Shown one piece after another: positions 41,301-52,700 of a stretch of 64,000 nucleotides of DNA. The stretch comes from Rhynchopus sp. YZ270_cl-10 (Eukaryota; Euglenozoa; Diplonemea; Diplonemida; Diplonemidae), in contig OZ037874.1 in assembly GCA_964035575.1 (NCBI GenBank), forward strand, positions 806,001-870,000, given 5' to 3'. The translations under genes were made by a program, and so were the position numbers. Under the pieces are notes generated by a model, which was given only the letters and a program-made list of their open reading frames with translations, was not told the DNA's origin and ran no database searches. Numbering within the stretch: position 1 is the first letter of the stretch; the number at the start of each line of letters is the position of its first letter.

Positions 41301-44140
41301 TCACTGGGAGCCAGATCTACTTTGATGTGTCTGCGGACCTGGCACTGATCAGTATCGAGGTGTCAGGAACAGCCGAGATCGTGACCCCAATGAGTGACTC
41401 ATCATTCTCGCTTCATGTTAGCGTTGGCCCAGGTGGTCTGGTGACTGCTATTGGTGATGCAGTGGTGGCAGCATGTGACGCTATTGCGGACGTCGCTGTT
41501 GCAGCATGGGATGGTCTTACCGCAGGTGTGGAGGTTGCATACAACGCAGTGAAGGAAGTCTTCTCTGATGCCTTGTCTGCTGTTGCAGATGTGGCAGTCG
41601 CCTTTTTTAACGGAGTCGCAGATTTCTTCAGTGATGTGATCGGTTGGCTCGAGGACATTCCCGTCCTTGGTGTCGTCATCTCGGCCGTGGCGGACTTCTT
41701 TGAAGACGCATGGAACAGCCTCTTCGGGGAGACATCAAGTTCGTGGATCGTCGTGACATCAGAGAAGAACGACTACGGTTGCTACATCGAGTACGTGAGA
41801 ACGAAGACATGCCAGAACTACCTCTTCTGGTCGGATTGCGACTACAGCAATGGTGAATCTTTCGGCGACCAACTCTGCATGGTCAAAGTCGCAATTGGCA
41901 TCCAGCAAGTCAAGATCCACGGTCTGCAGGGACAGATCCTCCAGACCCAGCTCGACGATTCGAAAGCCTCAAACAAAGGTCTCAGCGACTACGCTGACGG
42001 TGCGACCCTCCAGGACGCTGTCGTGGGGAACTTCAACAGCACCTTCCCGATGGACCAAGCGATGCCGGTCTCGTTCCCCGCCTCAGTGACGGTGAGCCAG
42101 CTGACGTCAACTGGAATCACTCATGGGGTAGCGATGCCTTCGAGTGTCTCGTTGGACGTGTCGTCTGAGGACGCGTTGAGCTCATCGCACGACTCTGCGT
42201 CTGCAGACCTGGCTTCTGCGGCAGCAACGTTTGCAACAAAGGACACAGCCACGGAAGGCATCAGTGCAGAGGAGCTTCTCTCGCTAACTGCCCAGATAGC
42301 AGTGGCTACCTATCAGCTGCAGGTGTACTTGATTGAAGAGTTGGAGATCTTGTTATCCTCAGGAGAGGCAGCAACACTCTCCCGTGACGCATCTGTGCTG
42401 GAAGACGAGATCAACCTCACGAACGCCACGTCCCTTGCTGGAGAAAACCTCACGAAGTACTTCCCCACCTTCACCCTCCCTGTCCTGCAGCACACCGATC
42501 ACCGTGAGTCGGTGTCGCCGTGTGCGGATATGAAGACTGTCCTGAAGAAGCAGCAGCCACACTTCCGCCACGTGGACAAGCACTGCAAGAAGGGTGCCAT
42601 TGTGCACCTGCAGTCTGTGGAGGCGCTGTCCGAGTTTGACACCTGCGAGCACGTCTCGAAGCACAAGGTGGAGTGGGTTGGTGTGGACGGGTGTGGCGGG
42701 GTGAGCGAGCCGCTCTACACTGTTGTGTTCCGTTCGCACGGGCTGCCGTCGTTTGTGTCGGTGCCAGACATCTACAATGTTGAGCGTCTTGGTGGCGAGA
42801 GCGGGCCGCGCACAACTGGTGTGGCAGGTGGGCAGGGCCAGTGTGGTGTGAACGTGACGATGTCGTACGAGGACTCTGAGCTGCACCAGGCAGGTTCGTT
42901 CTGGGCTCTGGTGCGCACGTGGACTGTGGCACTGGACGTGCCCGATAACTGCACATCTGCACAGTTGCGTGCTGTGTCGCAGGAACAGATCATTCAGTTC
43001 GGGAACGAGACCTCGTCTCTGTCGTGCACTGCAAGCACCCTTGCCACTGAGGAGGGCGACGCCAACTTCGACTGCGCGACGGTGGTGGACGGGTCTGTGT
43101 CGCTGCACTGGTCCATCCTCTCTGGGTCGCGCATCTTTGCACTGCAGGGCTCTGCTGCAGGCTACCTCGCAATGGGCTTCCCTGAGACATCTGGAACGAT
43201 GGGACCTGGTGCAGCCATGATCGTGACTGGAGGCACTGCTGCAAAGTACGCTATTGGGTCTGACAAGGACGTGGCCGCTGTGCAGCTGTCTGACGCTGTG
43301 CTGTCGGGTTTGTCGGGCCTCACGGCCGCAGTCGTGAACGGCGAGACAGTGATGTACTGGACAGAGGACTCCTCGTCTGCAGGGCGTGGTGCAGTGACAC
43401 TGCAGTCCGAGGACACCCTGTCGTTCAACTACGCGTACCACTCATCGTCTCAGACACTTACCACCCACACCACACGGGGTTCCGTTGAGATCAACTTGGT
43501 GGACGGTACCTCGGTGGACACAATGGCAGACAGCAAGCAAAGCAAGGTGAAGACCCATGCCGCGATCCAAACCGCTGTCTGGGCCTACGTTGTGCCGATT
43601 GCCGTGCTTGCGAAGCGCTTTGGACCTCTCGCGACGACGGCGAAGGTGAGCACCTTCCCTGTCCCCTTCATTGTGCATGCGGTGCTGATGGTCATTGCCA
43701 TCGTGCTTACTATTGCGATGGCTGCACTGGCCCTGGCTGAGTTCGACAACAGAACCGACATGGGACACAAGGGCACCGGCATCACAGTGATGTGCGCCGC
43801 CATCATGCAGGCCCTCATGCAGGTGGCGAAGCCGGATGCCGAGAGTGCGCACAGATGGATCTTCCGCACTGTGCACATGGTGCTGGGACTTGTGACGATG
43901 GTACTCGCCTGCGTGACGCTGTTCACAGGTGCCGACAACTACGAGCGTCTGTACGCAAATGATGACTCCTTCGCGATGGACATTCGTGTTGCAGCGATCA
44001 CCGGTCTTGGCTGTTTCTTCACTGCCTACGTCCTCCTCTCAGCACTGAAGTATGTGCGTGAGATGAAGGCGAAGAAGCAAGGTGTGAAGGGCCACGCGAA
44101 CGCCCCCGATACTGCGACACCAGCGAATGTCGAGGTCTGA
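38339..44140 (+). CDS. Array copy 6, type B giant surface protein with DOMON-cytochrome b561 tail (1933 aa)
   Basis: Complete and intronless. The first 900 residues differ from copy 4 at only a few places (for example IGTHLS for IETHLS and ETFLPSK for ETFVPSK). From about residue 930 to 1340 it diverges strongly: the helical stretch reads AAWDGLTAGVEVAYNAVKEV and WLEDIPVLGVVISAVADFF, and the Cys-cluster segment has its own sequence. It returns to near-identity through the Ig-like block and to complete protein identity over the DOMON and cytochrome b561 parts. The haem-type His pattern and five membrane helices are as in copy 4. The C-terminal cytosolic tail is short (KKQGVKGHANAPDTATPANVEV). 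As last member of the array it is followed by remnants of an A-type 3' flank. Confidence 0.93.
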   Translation: MHRLVCILWCAAVVSADSAPETSSNETFDPASFSSDFSELTESFKAKAISAVSDEVASYMDDIGVTALIDDIIGTHLSDYLDQTAAALDDMVDYFADSSVKDKLEAAVESVTGTLVTDLEELAGLVSAVTSSGTTAAAGKRTATAQAGSIGDVVVATVGLGISPSSKVVSYNGQDFSVSGSAGFQMQVGVDIATMTDVVVALGGGASVGFASGDIPTNTTDTEAKKQAKLSRMASVLADADTDSSLFTKLDSYLDATIGLDFFASTGDLTGFAYKVSVTLPAFSEIKELHVYLSHPQWGCLSVNPSAMYAPVVSGWGITLYSGKPSGMLAAAPGLWGSLDAASSEMADLKGTWSSEWGSASLMVGDTMTIADTGSLDLSDDACTTTDTSDTSDVTVLSGVASDVVSKVADVVSFIEASKTLILDASFTVPFCVGECSATPYDDESSLSGTATLKFTADLDGGEVDLYVDGITFGGLTTVIAEPLPDSAKDILVGMMDPLSALGLGESSVIVTVTTDGVSVTASGSPSFPDVSGSSAFEAVLRTLSDVVVVLKGTMTYSGDATLELDVGTQPDTSNGTFAIVTEDGTEGFALFAKAADEGELDIGVSLPIRICVESCSSASPRYLYLTGSLALELSGEEQNVEGELVMDGWWNEAFGIPFVNIADIILGIAMNLETFLPSKLDIGGTVCLGTWDDCSTKTGTYVEGRAYVGLDLAAPENSYYIMMISKLTFGTIFDLIGEYSSFVKDLDIESSFPALAESGIYPYDDSSCTTQDGTTVDSYNVNCYAYMSFNGAGEDKTLSFQDGDLVIPNGIAFSGKIDFFGWNFGVQAKVTETAFDIEATMDKVDFAIGGVTIFELGKYLSGSEVKDGAYFHVAADSSSGEILVQIDGAFAIPILDSYGELSLFVDADEFSFTSDIELFGGALTSKTSVQWNWDLTYFRAQLEDISFGGIVVIEDVHFEYNSAASSIDLGVSISVLSLISISAEVRITGSQIYFDVSADLALISIEVSGTAEIVTPMSDSSFSLHVSVGPGGLVTAIGDAVVAACDAIADVAVAAWDGLTAGVEVAYNAVKEVFSDALSAVADVAVAFFNGVADFFSDVIGWLEDIPVLGVVISAVADFFEDAWNSLFGETSSSWIVVTSEKNDYGCYIEYVRTKTCQNYLFWSDCDYSNGESFGDQLCMVKVAIGIQQVKIHGLQGQILQTQLDDSKASNKGLSDYADGATLQDAVVGNFNSTFPMDQAMPVSFPASVTVSQLTSTGITHGVAMPSSVSLDVSSEDALSSSHDSASADLASAAATFATKDTATEGISAEELLSLTAQIAVATYQLQVYLIEELEILLSSGEAATLSRDASVLEDEINLTNATSLAGENLTKYFPTFTLPVLQHTDHRESVSPCADMKTVLKKQQPHFRHVDKHCKKGAIVHLQSVEALSEFDTCEHVSKHKVEWVGVDGCGGVSEPLYTVVFRSHGLPSFVSVPDIYNVERLGGESGPRTTGVAGGQGQCGVNVTMSYEDSELHQAGSFWALVRTWTVALDVPDNCTSAQLRAVSQEQIIQFGNETSSLSCTASTLATEEGDANFDCATVVDGSVSLHWSILSGSRIFALQGSAAGYLAMGFPETSGTMGPGAAMIVTGGTAAKYAIGSDKDVAAVQLSDAVLSGLSGLTAAVVNGETVMYWTEDSSSAGRGAVTLQSEDTLSFNYAYHSSSQTLTTHTTRGSVEINLVDGTSVDTMADSKQSKVKTHAAIQTAVWAYVVPIAVLAKRFGPLATTAKVSTFPVPFIVHAVLMVIAIVLTIAMAALALAEFDNRTDMGHKGTGITVMCAAIMQALMQVAKPDAESAHRWIFRTVHMVLGLVTMVLACVTLFTGADNYERLYANDDSFAMDIRVAAITGLGCFFTAYVLLSALKYVREMKAKKQGVKGHANAPDTATPANVEV

Positions 44141-46240
44141 GGAAGCGAGGGAAGTTCTTCACTGCACACACACACACTCAAGCATATGCGTTGAGGCGAC
44201 CACTTGGTGCGCGTATGAATATCTGTAAAGCTCCCGCTCCTGCCAACCACGCTTTGTGGTTTTCTTGTTTTACTTTTTCAATTGACTCTTTGACGACAGA
44301 AGCTGCGAGGCATGTGAACCCTCTGCTCCTAACAATGTGGCAGATCAATGGGGCACTCATGTCCGCCCGCAACACGTTGCCATCCTCTCGATGAGATGGC
44401 TGAGCCCGCAAGGTGCAGGATCACATCACCACTCTCTTCTCTTTGATGAGAAACACTTTCCCTTTTTTGCCACGATGTCTGTACCTTATATGCCCTGGAC
44501 TATCCTTGCTTGTCCCCCAACTGTGCTCCCTTCCCCTCCCCTGAGATGTATCTCACGAGAAATCACGTTTTGTATTTTATATTTTTTTGCTATGTGTGTA
44601 TTTGCGTGAACAGGTGGCAAGACACGCTCCTGTCTATTGCCCAACCAACAGTATTTGCGTGCATATGACGTTCCACTCCAATCTTGGAATTTTGTTGTTT
44701 TTGTTTTTTAAATCCTACCCCAGCTTTCCCGCACGATTATGATGACAAAAAATTAGCGTGTTTTCGCCGTGGGGTATATTCATTCAACCCTTCTCCAAAC
44801 AGTGAACCACTGGACAGGGATGACCCTCATCCGACAGTGTGTTCGTGTTGGGAAGTATTTGACCCAAGGTGCGGTTTGTGTTGTTGAATTCGGGACACCT
44901 CCGATCATTTATTTCAGTAATCTATCCTCAACAGTTTGCCTTTTTTTTTTGTTTTTTTTTTTTTTTTTGCACTTTGCTGCACGGTGAGGCGTTTGCACTT
45001 TCACCTTTCCGTAAGTACCACAATGAGAATTATTTTCATCATCCTTTCAAGTGTTCTTATAGCTTAGTAATAAGAGCCGCTCTTCTGAAAAATTAATGTG
45101 ACGTTTTTGCTTTTGTTGATGTTTTCCAGGTGCAGCACGTACTCTCTGATGACCCCCTATTCTCTCGATTGACTGCTTTCCCCTTTTTGTCTGTTAGACC
45201 AAAGGAACCTGTATTTGAGAAAATTTTTGTCTTTCTTCTCAATCAGTCAAACTAGAAACGTAGGGTCTCCATCTTATGACAATTGTGCGCATCTGTTGTG
45301 TTTTCAACGTTATTGTACTTTTTTTTTACCATTTTTTTTTTTTACGCACGCTACTTTGTGAGTGGAAAGTGTCACGTCGTTCACTCACCCAACCGTGCTC
45401 CGCAACACCACCCAACAGTGATAAGAGATGGTGTGTGTGGAAGCGTCAATGCATCAAACAATTTCAAGAAGGGGGGGTGAGGGAACAAGCGACACTTTTA
45501 CACCAAGTATTGGCAAAGAGGAAAGAGAATCGACGGAAGGTGGGTGCCTGCAAATTGGTTTTCATCCAGTATTTGTTTCACCACCACTCACACAATTCAT
45601 ATAAAAGCACAACACATTTGCAGAGCGAAGCGGAATAAGTTTTTTTTCTCTTTGAATTCACTTTTCATAATATTATCCTTCAAGTCAGATTCTATTTTTC
45701 GGGGACATGACGCTTGTGACATATCTTAGGAAATCTTTTAGTATACGCGAAGACGATTCTTGTGCTCCTCACTTCTCCCCCACACTATGTCAATACAACA
45801 GGTTAGACCGTTTGGTCTGGGAGGGTTTGGGGTTTCTTCTTTCCCTCAGTTCAATCTTGAGTGTAACTGGTGTGACCTGGTGTGATCTGGGGGTGAGGAA
45901 GCGTTCCCACTTTTCAACCTCTTCCCCAATTTACCTTTTCGCGCTTTTTTACCCTCCCCCGTTTTAGAATCAACAGAGAGTGTTCTGCTCATCCTATACG
46001 TATTTTTTTCTTTTGCTCACAGTTTTCCTGCACTCAACCTTCAATTTCCCCAAATGCAACACTCTGGGTTCCATAACGCACATGGGGGTGTCAGTGCCTG
46101 CGTCCCATAGACGTTTTGTACTATCAACTTTTTTCCCTCTTTCGTCAATGTTCCGTGTAAGCGAACAACAACCTTTAGTTCCCCCCCTCCATTTATAGTC
46201 TATTGAGCATCAAGCAAAACGAGTCTCTCGATCATTTTTT
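44141..46240 (+). other. Spacer behind copy 6 with eroded type A 3'-flank pieces
   Basis: No gene is supported. Two pieces resemble the A-type 3' flank: GAACCACTGGACAGGGATGA with CCGACAGTGTGT at about 44810-44842 (compare 1967-2010), and GTGTCAGTGCCTGCGTC with a following CTATCAACTT at about 46088-46132 (compare 2241-2283). They lie in the same order as in copy 1's flank but further apart. The rest is T-rich with homopolymer runs. Confidence 0.5.
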
Positions 46241-46600
46241 TTTTTAAACTTCAGATAGCTACGTGCCTAAAGGCATCCTGTGCTAATACAGAAAGTATCA
46301 GTCAAGGCTGTCCTTACAGACGCATGCCAAAGCGGTGGGTGATGACTTAAAATTGAAGTTTCATCATTGTACTAGCCCAGGGGGAGTGTTCCCTCGGCTA
46401 CCGGCGAAGGTCTCTTCCAATCCGTACCCTAGTTTCCTAGGGGGCCTCATGGCTTCACTGGCTGGGACTCCAGTAGGTCCCTAGGAAACCCACACATGTA
46501 ATGTGCCTGCCTTCAGCACCCAGGGTAGCATTCCCAGCACCTTTTACCTCATGGCTTCACTTGGCTAGGGTCTTTTTTGTTCACCTCCCCCGATAAAATT
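46241..46600 (+). other. GC-richer block with strong hairpin and internal duplication; possible structured RNA
   Basis: It stands out from T-rich surroundings. GTTTCCTAGGG (46432-46442) and CCCTAGGAAAC (46479-46489) form a perfect 11-bp stem enclosing 36 bases. CCCAGGG...TTCCC occurs at about 46377-46393 and 46520-46537, each followed by CTCATGGCTTCACT (46446-46459 and 46547-46560). GTGATGA at 46340-46346 equals a box C consensus, but no matching box D was found. No tRNA-like B box. It could be a non-coding RNA gene or an old tandem repeat. Confidence 0.4.
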
Positions 46601-46659
46601 CTCCGAGGATTAAAACAACGCACTTCATTCCAAGCTGCTGCACAGTCTTAGACCCAATC

Positions 46660-46743
46660 GCTATCTCCCCCTCCCCAACTCTCACTTTCCTCCTCCTCCT
46701 CCTCACTCTCTCCTCTCCCCAATCCACAAAACCTCTCCAACAG
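46660..46743 (+). promoter_or_regulatory. Strong candidate trans-splice acceptor of the ankyrin gene
   Basis: A pyrimidine tract of more than 50 bases (46666-46728, with TCCTCCTCCTCCTCACTCTC) is followed by CTCTCCAACAG, AG at 46742-46743. The resulting 5' UTR is about 54 bases. The tract is the cleanest of its kind in the window. Confidence 0.6.
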
Positions 46744-46761
46744 CCTTTCCCAATTCGAGGA

Positions 46762-46782
46762 ATGGACGCTACACGATCTTAA
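46762..46782 (+). promoter_or_regulatory. Possible six-codon upstream ORF
   Basis: ATG GAC GCT ACA CGA TCT TAA lies between the candidate acceptor and the main ATG at 46798, in the same register (36 bases apart). It could reduce translation of the main frame; this is an inference. Confidence 0.35.
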
Positions 46783-46797
46783 TTTTTAAAAAGAAAA

Positions 46798-49700
46798 ATG
46801 CCACAGAAAAGGACATCAAAGCGGCACATGGAACGTTGCAATGATGACAAAAACCTCTGTCATCACCCTTCGGGTCCTTTCTTAGATGATTCCCCAAGGG
46901 AGGTGTTAGGTGAAGGAGGCTTTCGGGAGTGTCTTCGATCATTTCCACCACCCTGTGCCGCAGACGGATTGCGAGAAGGAAGAGCAGCGCTGCACCCACT
47001 GCACAACACCGCTTTGTGCACAGTCATTGTCGAATTTCTCCCCTCCTCGACAGTGCTAATTCCTGCTGTGGCTACAGCGCTGTCCACTTCGTTTTACCAG
47101 GCATGTGGTACGGTGCTTGGTGCAAGGCGTACTACAACGTTGAAACGCATTTTTCGCCGCCCCCGGGGAGCTTCAATGATTGTCCAGATCTGCTCAGTTT
47201 CGTATACAGATGCAACAGAACGGTTTCTGTGGATTGTCCACGACGACAATGCAGTTTTTGCAAAAGAAGTGGTTGATGTTCATGAGAATTCGAGTTCAGT
47301 TTTGGTTCTCCTCCACCGCATTTCTGTGAGGTTTGCTGGGTTCGAACCTGGCAGTATTTCCTTCTGTGCGTCCCCCTTTGCGAAACACATAGGGCAAAAC
47401 CTTTCAATTTGCCTTCAATTTATCGGATCTTCCCCTCAGAGATTCGAAGGTGTAACCACTGTGTCTGGAGTCCTCTCTCTCCAGGACACCGTTGGTGAAG
47501 GGGTCTGCATTGGCTGTGCAAAAATTCGTTTTTACAATGGCGACCTTCTGACCGTCCTTCGAGCTGCAAAACTGCGGAGAGTGCACTACAGTGGGCTCTA
47601 TTGTGGAATTTCGTTGTACTCCCCGATGTACAATAGTATTTCACAGCGTGATGTATTAGGCTATGCAGGGTCGACCCGAAGGGAGATTAATGCGCTTAAC
47701 CTATGGGAGTCGCGTAGTGGTGGTTCAAAAAAATTGATAAAAAGTCCGTTTGCGGTTCATTTATTCTTAGAAGGTGTTTATGTACCAATCGGACGTATCT
47801 GTGGTGTATCCGAAACAACAACGTTGGATGCCTTGAGACATCAAATTTGTGATGTTTTAGAATCAACCAATCCAGAAAACTCTCTGAATAGAAGCAAACT
47901 AACCGATGAAAAGGGGTACATCGACGCACTCCCTGCGAATTTTGCGTTCAAAGTCGTGAATTTTAAAGGCCTCGACATGGAACGCTGTGTTCTTCTCTCT
48001 GACGAAGAATGCGACATCACATCTGGACGGTACACCGAGGTTGCGTACGTCGAAACACTACTCCAAATCCGTCATGTTCTTCCACAAACCCCGGTGCTAG
48101 GTTGGGGACGACGACAGAACAACTACAATTTAAATCTCAACGGCTGGCACCATGGTACCGAAATGCAGGAAAACCGAATGCTTGCTATTACCCTCATCTC
48201 TCTTGATGTACCAACCCCTTCTTCGCTGACCCCTTCTTCTCCAGAAGGGTGTTATAAGGCTCTACCCCTCGCAGACAAAATGGGGACAGTCGAGGCGTTA
48301 ATCGCAACGGACGATGCTGAAGGGGTTGAATGGTGTTTTACTTTGGGACGTCTTTTTGATGTTTCGAACACCTATGTTGAAGAAATGCGGTCTCAGATGC
48401 ACATGCACGCAAAGCAGGAAGAAGAAGACATGGCCAACCGGATCGCCTCCAATCCTATAGTGAGACAATGCTATGCTTCGCCAAGGATCAGCCCCGCCGC
48501 TTATCTTCAAGGCAGTCGAGGTGGTGGGGTAGGACTACTTTGTCCAAATGCTTCAAATTTTTTAGGTCTTTCCCCTCTCCACTTTGCCTGCCTCTACAAC
48601 GCAACCAACGTGGTACACACCTTACTACGCATCCAATGCGACCCAAGCAGGAGGAGTTGTTCAGGAGAAATTCCATTGCACATCGCTGCGAGAAAAGGGT
48701 GTGCTGCAATCACAGCGACCCTCTGTAAAGAAACTGCGTGGCGAACCGCGGAGCCAATTAATATACAAGACTATAAAGGGAATACCGCATTACATCTGGC
48801 GTTACGACATAACAACGCGAACACTGCGTTGACGCTAATCCAATATGGCGCAGATGTGAACATCGTAAATGCCTTGGGGGTGCCTGCATCACAGCTTGCC
48901 TCAGCAGTGTTCCCCTCTGTAGGAAGCATATTAACACGGCATATTGAGTGTACAGAACAATTAGCTGAAATCAAAGCGCCGTCCCCCAATCCGTTGCAGC
49001 CCCGCATCGAGGTGGCGGAGCTCTCTGTTGTCTTCTTTGTAGGCTTGTTTTTATACATCGAGGTGTGTGCTGGGGTGTGTGGTGTGGAGAAAATCCGTCC
49101 AGACCACCTCCCGGATGCTCCAGAGCGGAATGCAGCAGACATACCTCGGCATTTCGATAATCACAAAATTGTTGACCATCTGACCTGTTGTCTCCTTGCA
49201 GTGCTTGATTCTTTCTTATCAGGGGAAGAATGCACACCAGGACGTACCCCTCCGGCCTTCAAACAGAACGTTTCATTGAACACCCATGCATCATATCTCG
49301 AAGCAAAGGAAAGACATACTGCACAACTTCATTCAGGGTTGGCAAAGCTGTTTGGGGTTATCCTTGAAAGAAATGCCACAGAAATGAATAAAAACGCATC
49401 CAAATCTACACCTACAGAGGAGAAAACGAGCGATGAGACCGCAGAATTTCTTCTTGGGTTACCATACACCCTCAAACCTCCTCCAGGGGTCCGATTCAGC
49501 GATGCCGTCCAAAAACACATAAAAAATCAGCCGAAAGGAGGTACCTCTCCGACTACATCCACATTAACGCAGAATCTGAAGTCCGCATTACTAGAATTCT
49601 TTGATTTTGAAGGAAAAGAAGAAGGAGGGGGACATGGTCTGCGTGGTCTTCTTAGAGGAAGCTCTGTGTGCACCAACTTCGATTTGTCACGACGCAGGAA

Positions 49701-52700
49701 AGAGAGAAGAAAGCGCAAGGAAAGCACACCCGAAGCAAAAAGCAACACAGAAACCGACCCGACAACCGAAGACAAAATCGGACCAGAAGACCAGACAGGG
49801 TTTCTCGAAGGTATCATTGCAAGGTTGTTTTCCGACGGTCCACATACCCTCTTCAGCTCCATTAACAATTTGGTAGAAACTAGAGCAGAAATGGACACTC
49901 TTTTGCACCTTAGTTCTCTCCATTCTGCTACTACAAATACCCGAGCGAAATCCTCTGAGACGGAGTGTGTCAACGACGGAACGAATCTCGCTGATTTGCA
50001 TTCAATCTTTGCTTTGACGAATTTATTGTCGCGGGAAGCCTCTTCTTCTTCCTCCTCCTCATCCTCCTCTTCTTCACCCGAAAATATCCAAAATGGTCTG
50101 GCATTTTCAGTTGAATCTATGAGAGGATTTGATGCTCTTGGCACTTCTTTTCATCGCGTGGGGATGGGGAGGAGTACAAGAAGGGATAATCATGATAGTC
50201 CATTTGACCCATTGCAAGGAAGCACCGTAGGTAATGGGGTAGACAATGAAGCGGTGGCATCTAAATTAGTTCTCGAAAGTCTTCTCTCAGCGGTGGCATG
50301 CTTTATTGCGGAGAGTGGAGAGGCACGAGGTTCTCTTCAAAAAATTTCTGGATGGAAGGATCTTGAAAATGACGCAGAGCTTCCAGAAAAAACACCGATT
50401 TGTGGTTTTGTTGCGGACGCAGGTTTGGTGTTTTCTGCAGAAAAGGTGCATCCCAAATTTGTGGAGGGTGAAGGCAATATTGAGGCAAGATTGTGTACTG
50501 AAATGCGCGATGCTCTCGCAGAATTGAAGAAAGGTCTGGCAGAGAAGATTTCCGCTGGGGCGAATATGATTGATTCAAATGAAAGCGCTGATGTGCCACC
50601 CACCCGCACTCCACTTCACCGCTCCGCAACCCCCATCGCAATTCCTGTTACCACACCGGAACGACCCCTTCCCATGGACCTTACGCTTTCTCTCTTCACA
50701 AAATATGCTGTAAAATTGAATGCAATCCGGTTACGTTCATTGTCACATTCTCGCCTCCTAATGCAACACGAAGAAGTAAATTTACACAAACTCCGGATGA
50801 CCCTCAAGAACATTTCTTTGTTTCGCAGCAAACCCAAACATCCAACGCCTTTCCCAGACGATGCCGCCTTTTTCATTTCCAATCTCTCCCTCATTGCGAC
50901 ACGATGTTCTATCGGGACCGAAATTTTCAATACAAAGGGTCCCTGCACTGCAAGCCTATATCCAGAAGCTGCCCTAGGGGAAACGAAGGCCGTAGTGTTT
51001 GGTGTGGTTCACGGTGCAGCGATGAAGGGGAAGGGACCGTTTTTGAGGGTACTGCTGTCCTCGCTTCCGGAGGACATGTATAAGAAGGTGTTGGTGCATG
51101 CTACTGCGTCTGGGGATACTCCGTTGCATGTGGCGGTTGTGCATCGTAATGTTGAAGCAATGTTTGAACTTCTGTCTTCTCCAGTTGCGCTTCCATCCAC
51201 TCTAGCCTCTGCAGATACACAAACGGAGGTGTATCACTGCCGTGTTATAGCTCCATTGCTCACTCGAAATGCGCAAGGCGTCACTCCAATGTCCCTCGCA
51301 TTGCGGAATCTTGACAGTAGTCTGGACCCTCGACAGAATGATCTTGCAAAAACCATTTTTGAGGTGCTTCTCAAAATATTTGAGAACCACGGCAAGGCGC
51401 TTGCTCTCTATCTTCACTCAAAATACCCCAAAAAAGCGATAAATTTGAGGTCAATTTTGACTGATAACTGTGGAGTGGATGTGGTGCATATTCTATTGTC
51501 GAAAAGGGGTGGTGCGTTGGTTGAACGGTATCTGGAACGAATTTTGCGTGTATTATGGTCGAGAGAGGACCCCTTTGATGACACAGAAACAATCCCTTCG
51601 ATGGAAGCGACGGACTGTAGTACAATGATCGGGAGGAGGTTTGCGAAAAAATGGGAGAAGGGGAAGACACCGGCATGCACCATCGCAGAGAGGGTGCGGA
51701 GCTATGTACGGGTGGTGGTCCGGAGAGGGTCGCCACAAACGCTTGGTGTGCTGCTTGATGTGATGTCTCGGATTCGTGGTGACAAAATGGTTCTTGAGGA
51801 AAGCTTGCTGCCCCTTGCGTACCATGCGCGACGACTCGAAATGTTCACCGCACTCTGTCTTTCCCATAACATTTCCCCCTTGCAAACCACGACTACACTG
51901 TGCATCCAAGCCAACTCCGTGCAGTCCCCTATAACGCTGCCTATCCTCCTCGCGGTTCTCATAGAATGTGCGGACCCTGCTTGGCTTTATGTGGTTCGGG
52001 TGTGCGCACATCACTTTCTTCCAATCCTTTTTGATGTCGTTTCTGGGAAAGGACCTGCATGCCCTGCACACATTCTCCCATTCGGAGTCGACCATAGCCT
52101 TAACAACGGAGCCTCCGGTGCAGACCCGACCAGCACCACGAAGGCGACTGCAGAGGTTCTCAAGGAGGTCTATTTGACTGTAGAAGAGGGAGCTTCGGGG
52201 GAGTTTTTGAGTCCGTCGTTTTTGTGTGCCCTACATAGCGGGGTTTTTGCATTGAGTGCCTCGCATTTCCGAGATGCTTCCGTAACAAAAGCGCAGAACA
52301 TCCTCAACAGCATTAACCTTCATTCTGTTGCGAAGGAGGTTCGCGGGATTCTGTCACCATATACCCCTGAACCACCTGCTCCAGGGGTTTGCGTTTCGTC
52401 GGTTGTTCAAAAGCTTCAGGCTTCTCTAGGAAACGGTGCAGGGGGGCAACGTAGCGCTTTGTTTGAACGGTTTAAACGGAGGCGGGACAGTGTGTCAAAT
52501 GGAGGTGCAAATGCGCAAAATTTAACTGGGGTGCAGCATCCGGCTGTCGCGGCGACGTTGCTGTTTGCGTATCCCCCTGGGGTGGTTCGGCGGGAGTCGG
52601 AATGGCTTCCCGGAGAGAAACGTCCGGTACGTCATGCGTTAGACTATAATATCAACCGCCGCGCTTTGTTGGATGTTGTGCAGCGGATTGTAGGGTATTT

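Noticed and set aside
46340-46346. GTGATGA as box C of a C/D snoRNA
   Set aside because: No box D or terminal stem could be placed at a suitable distance; the string alone is too short.
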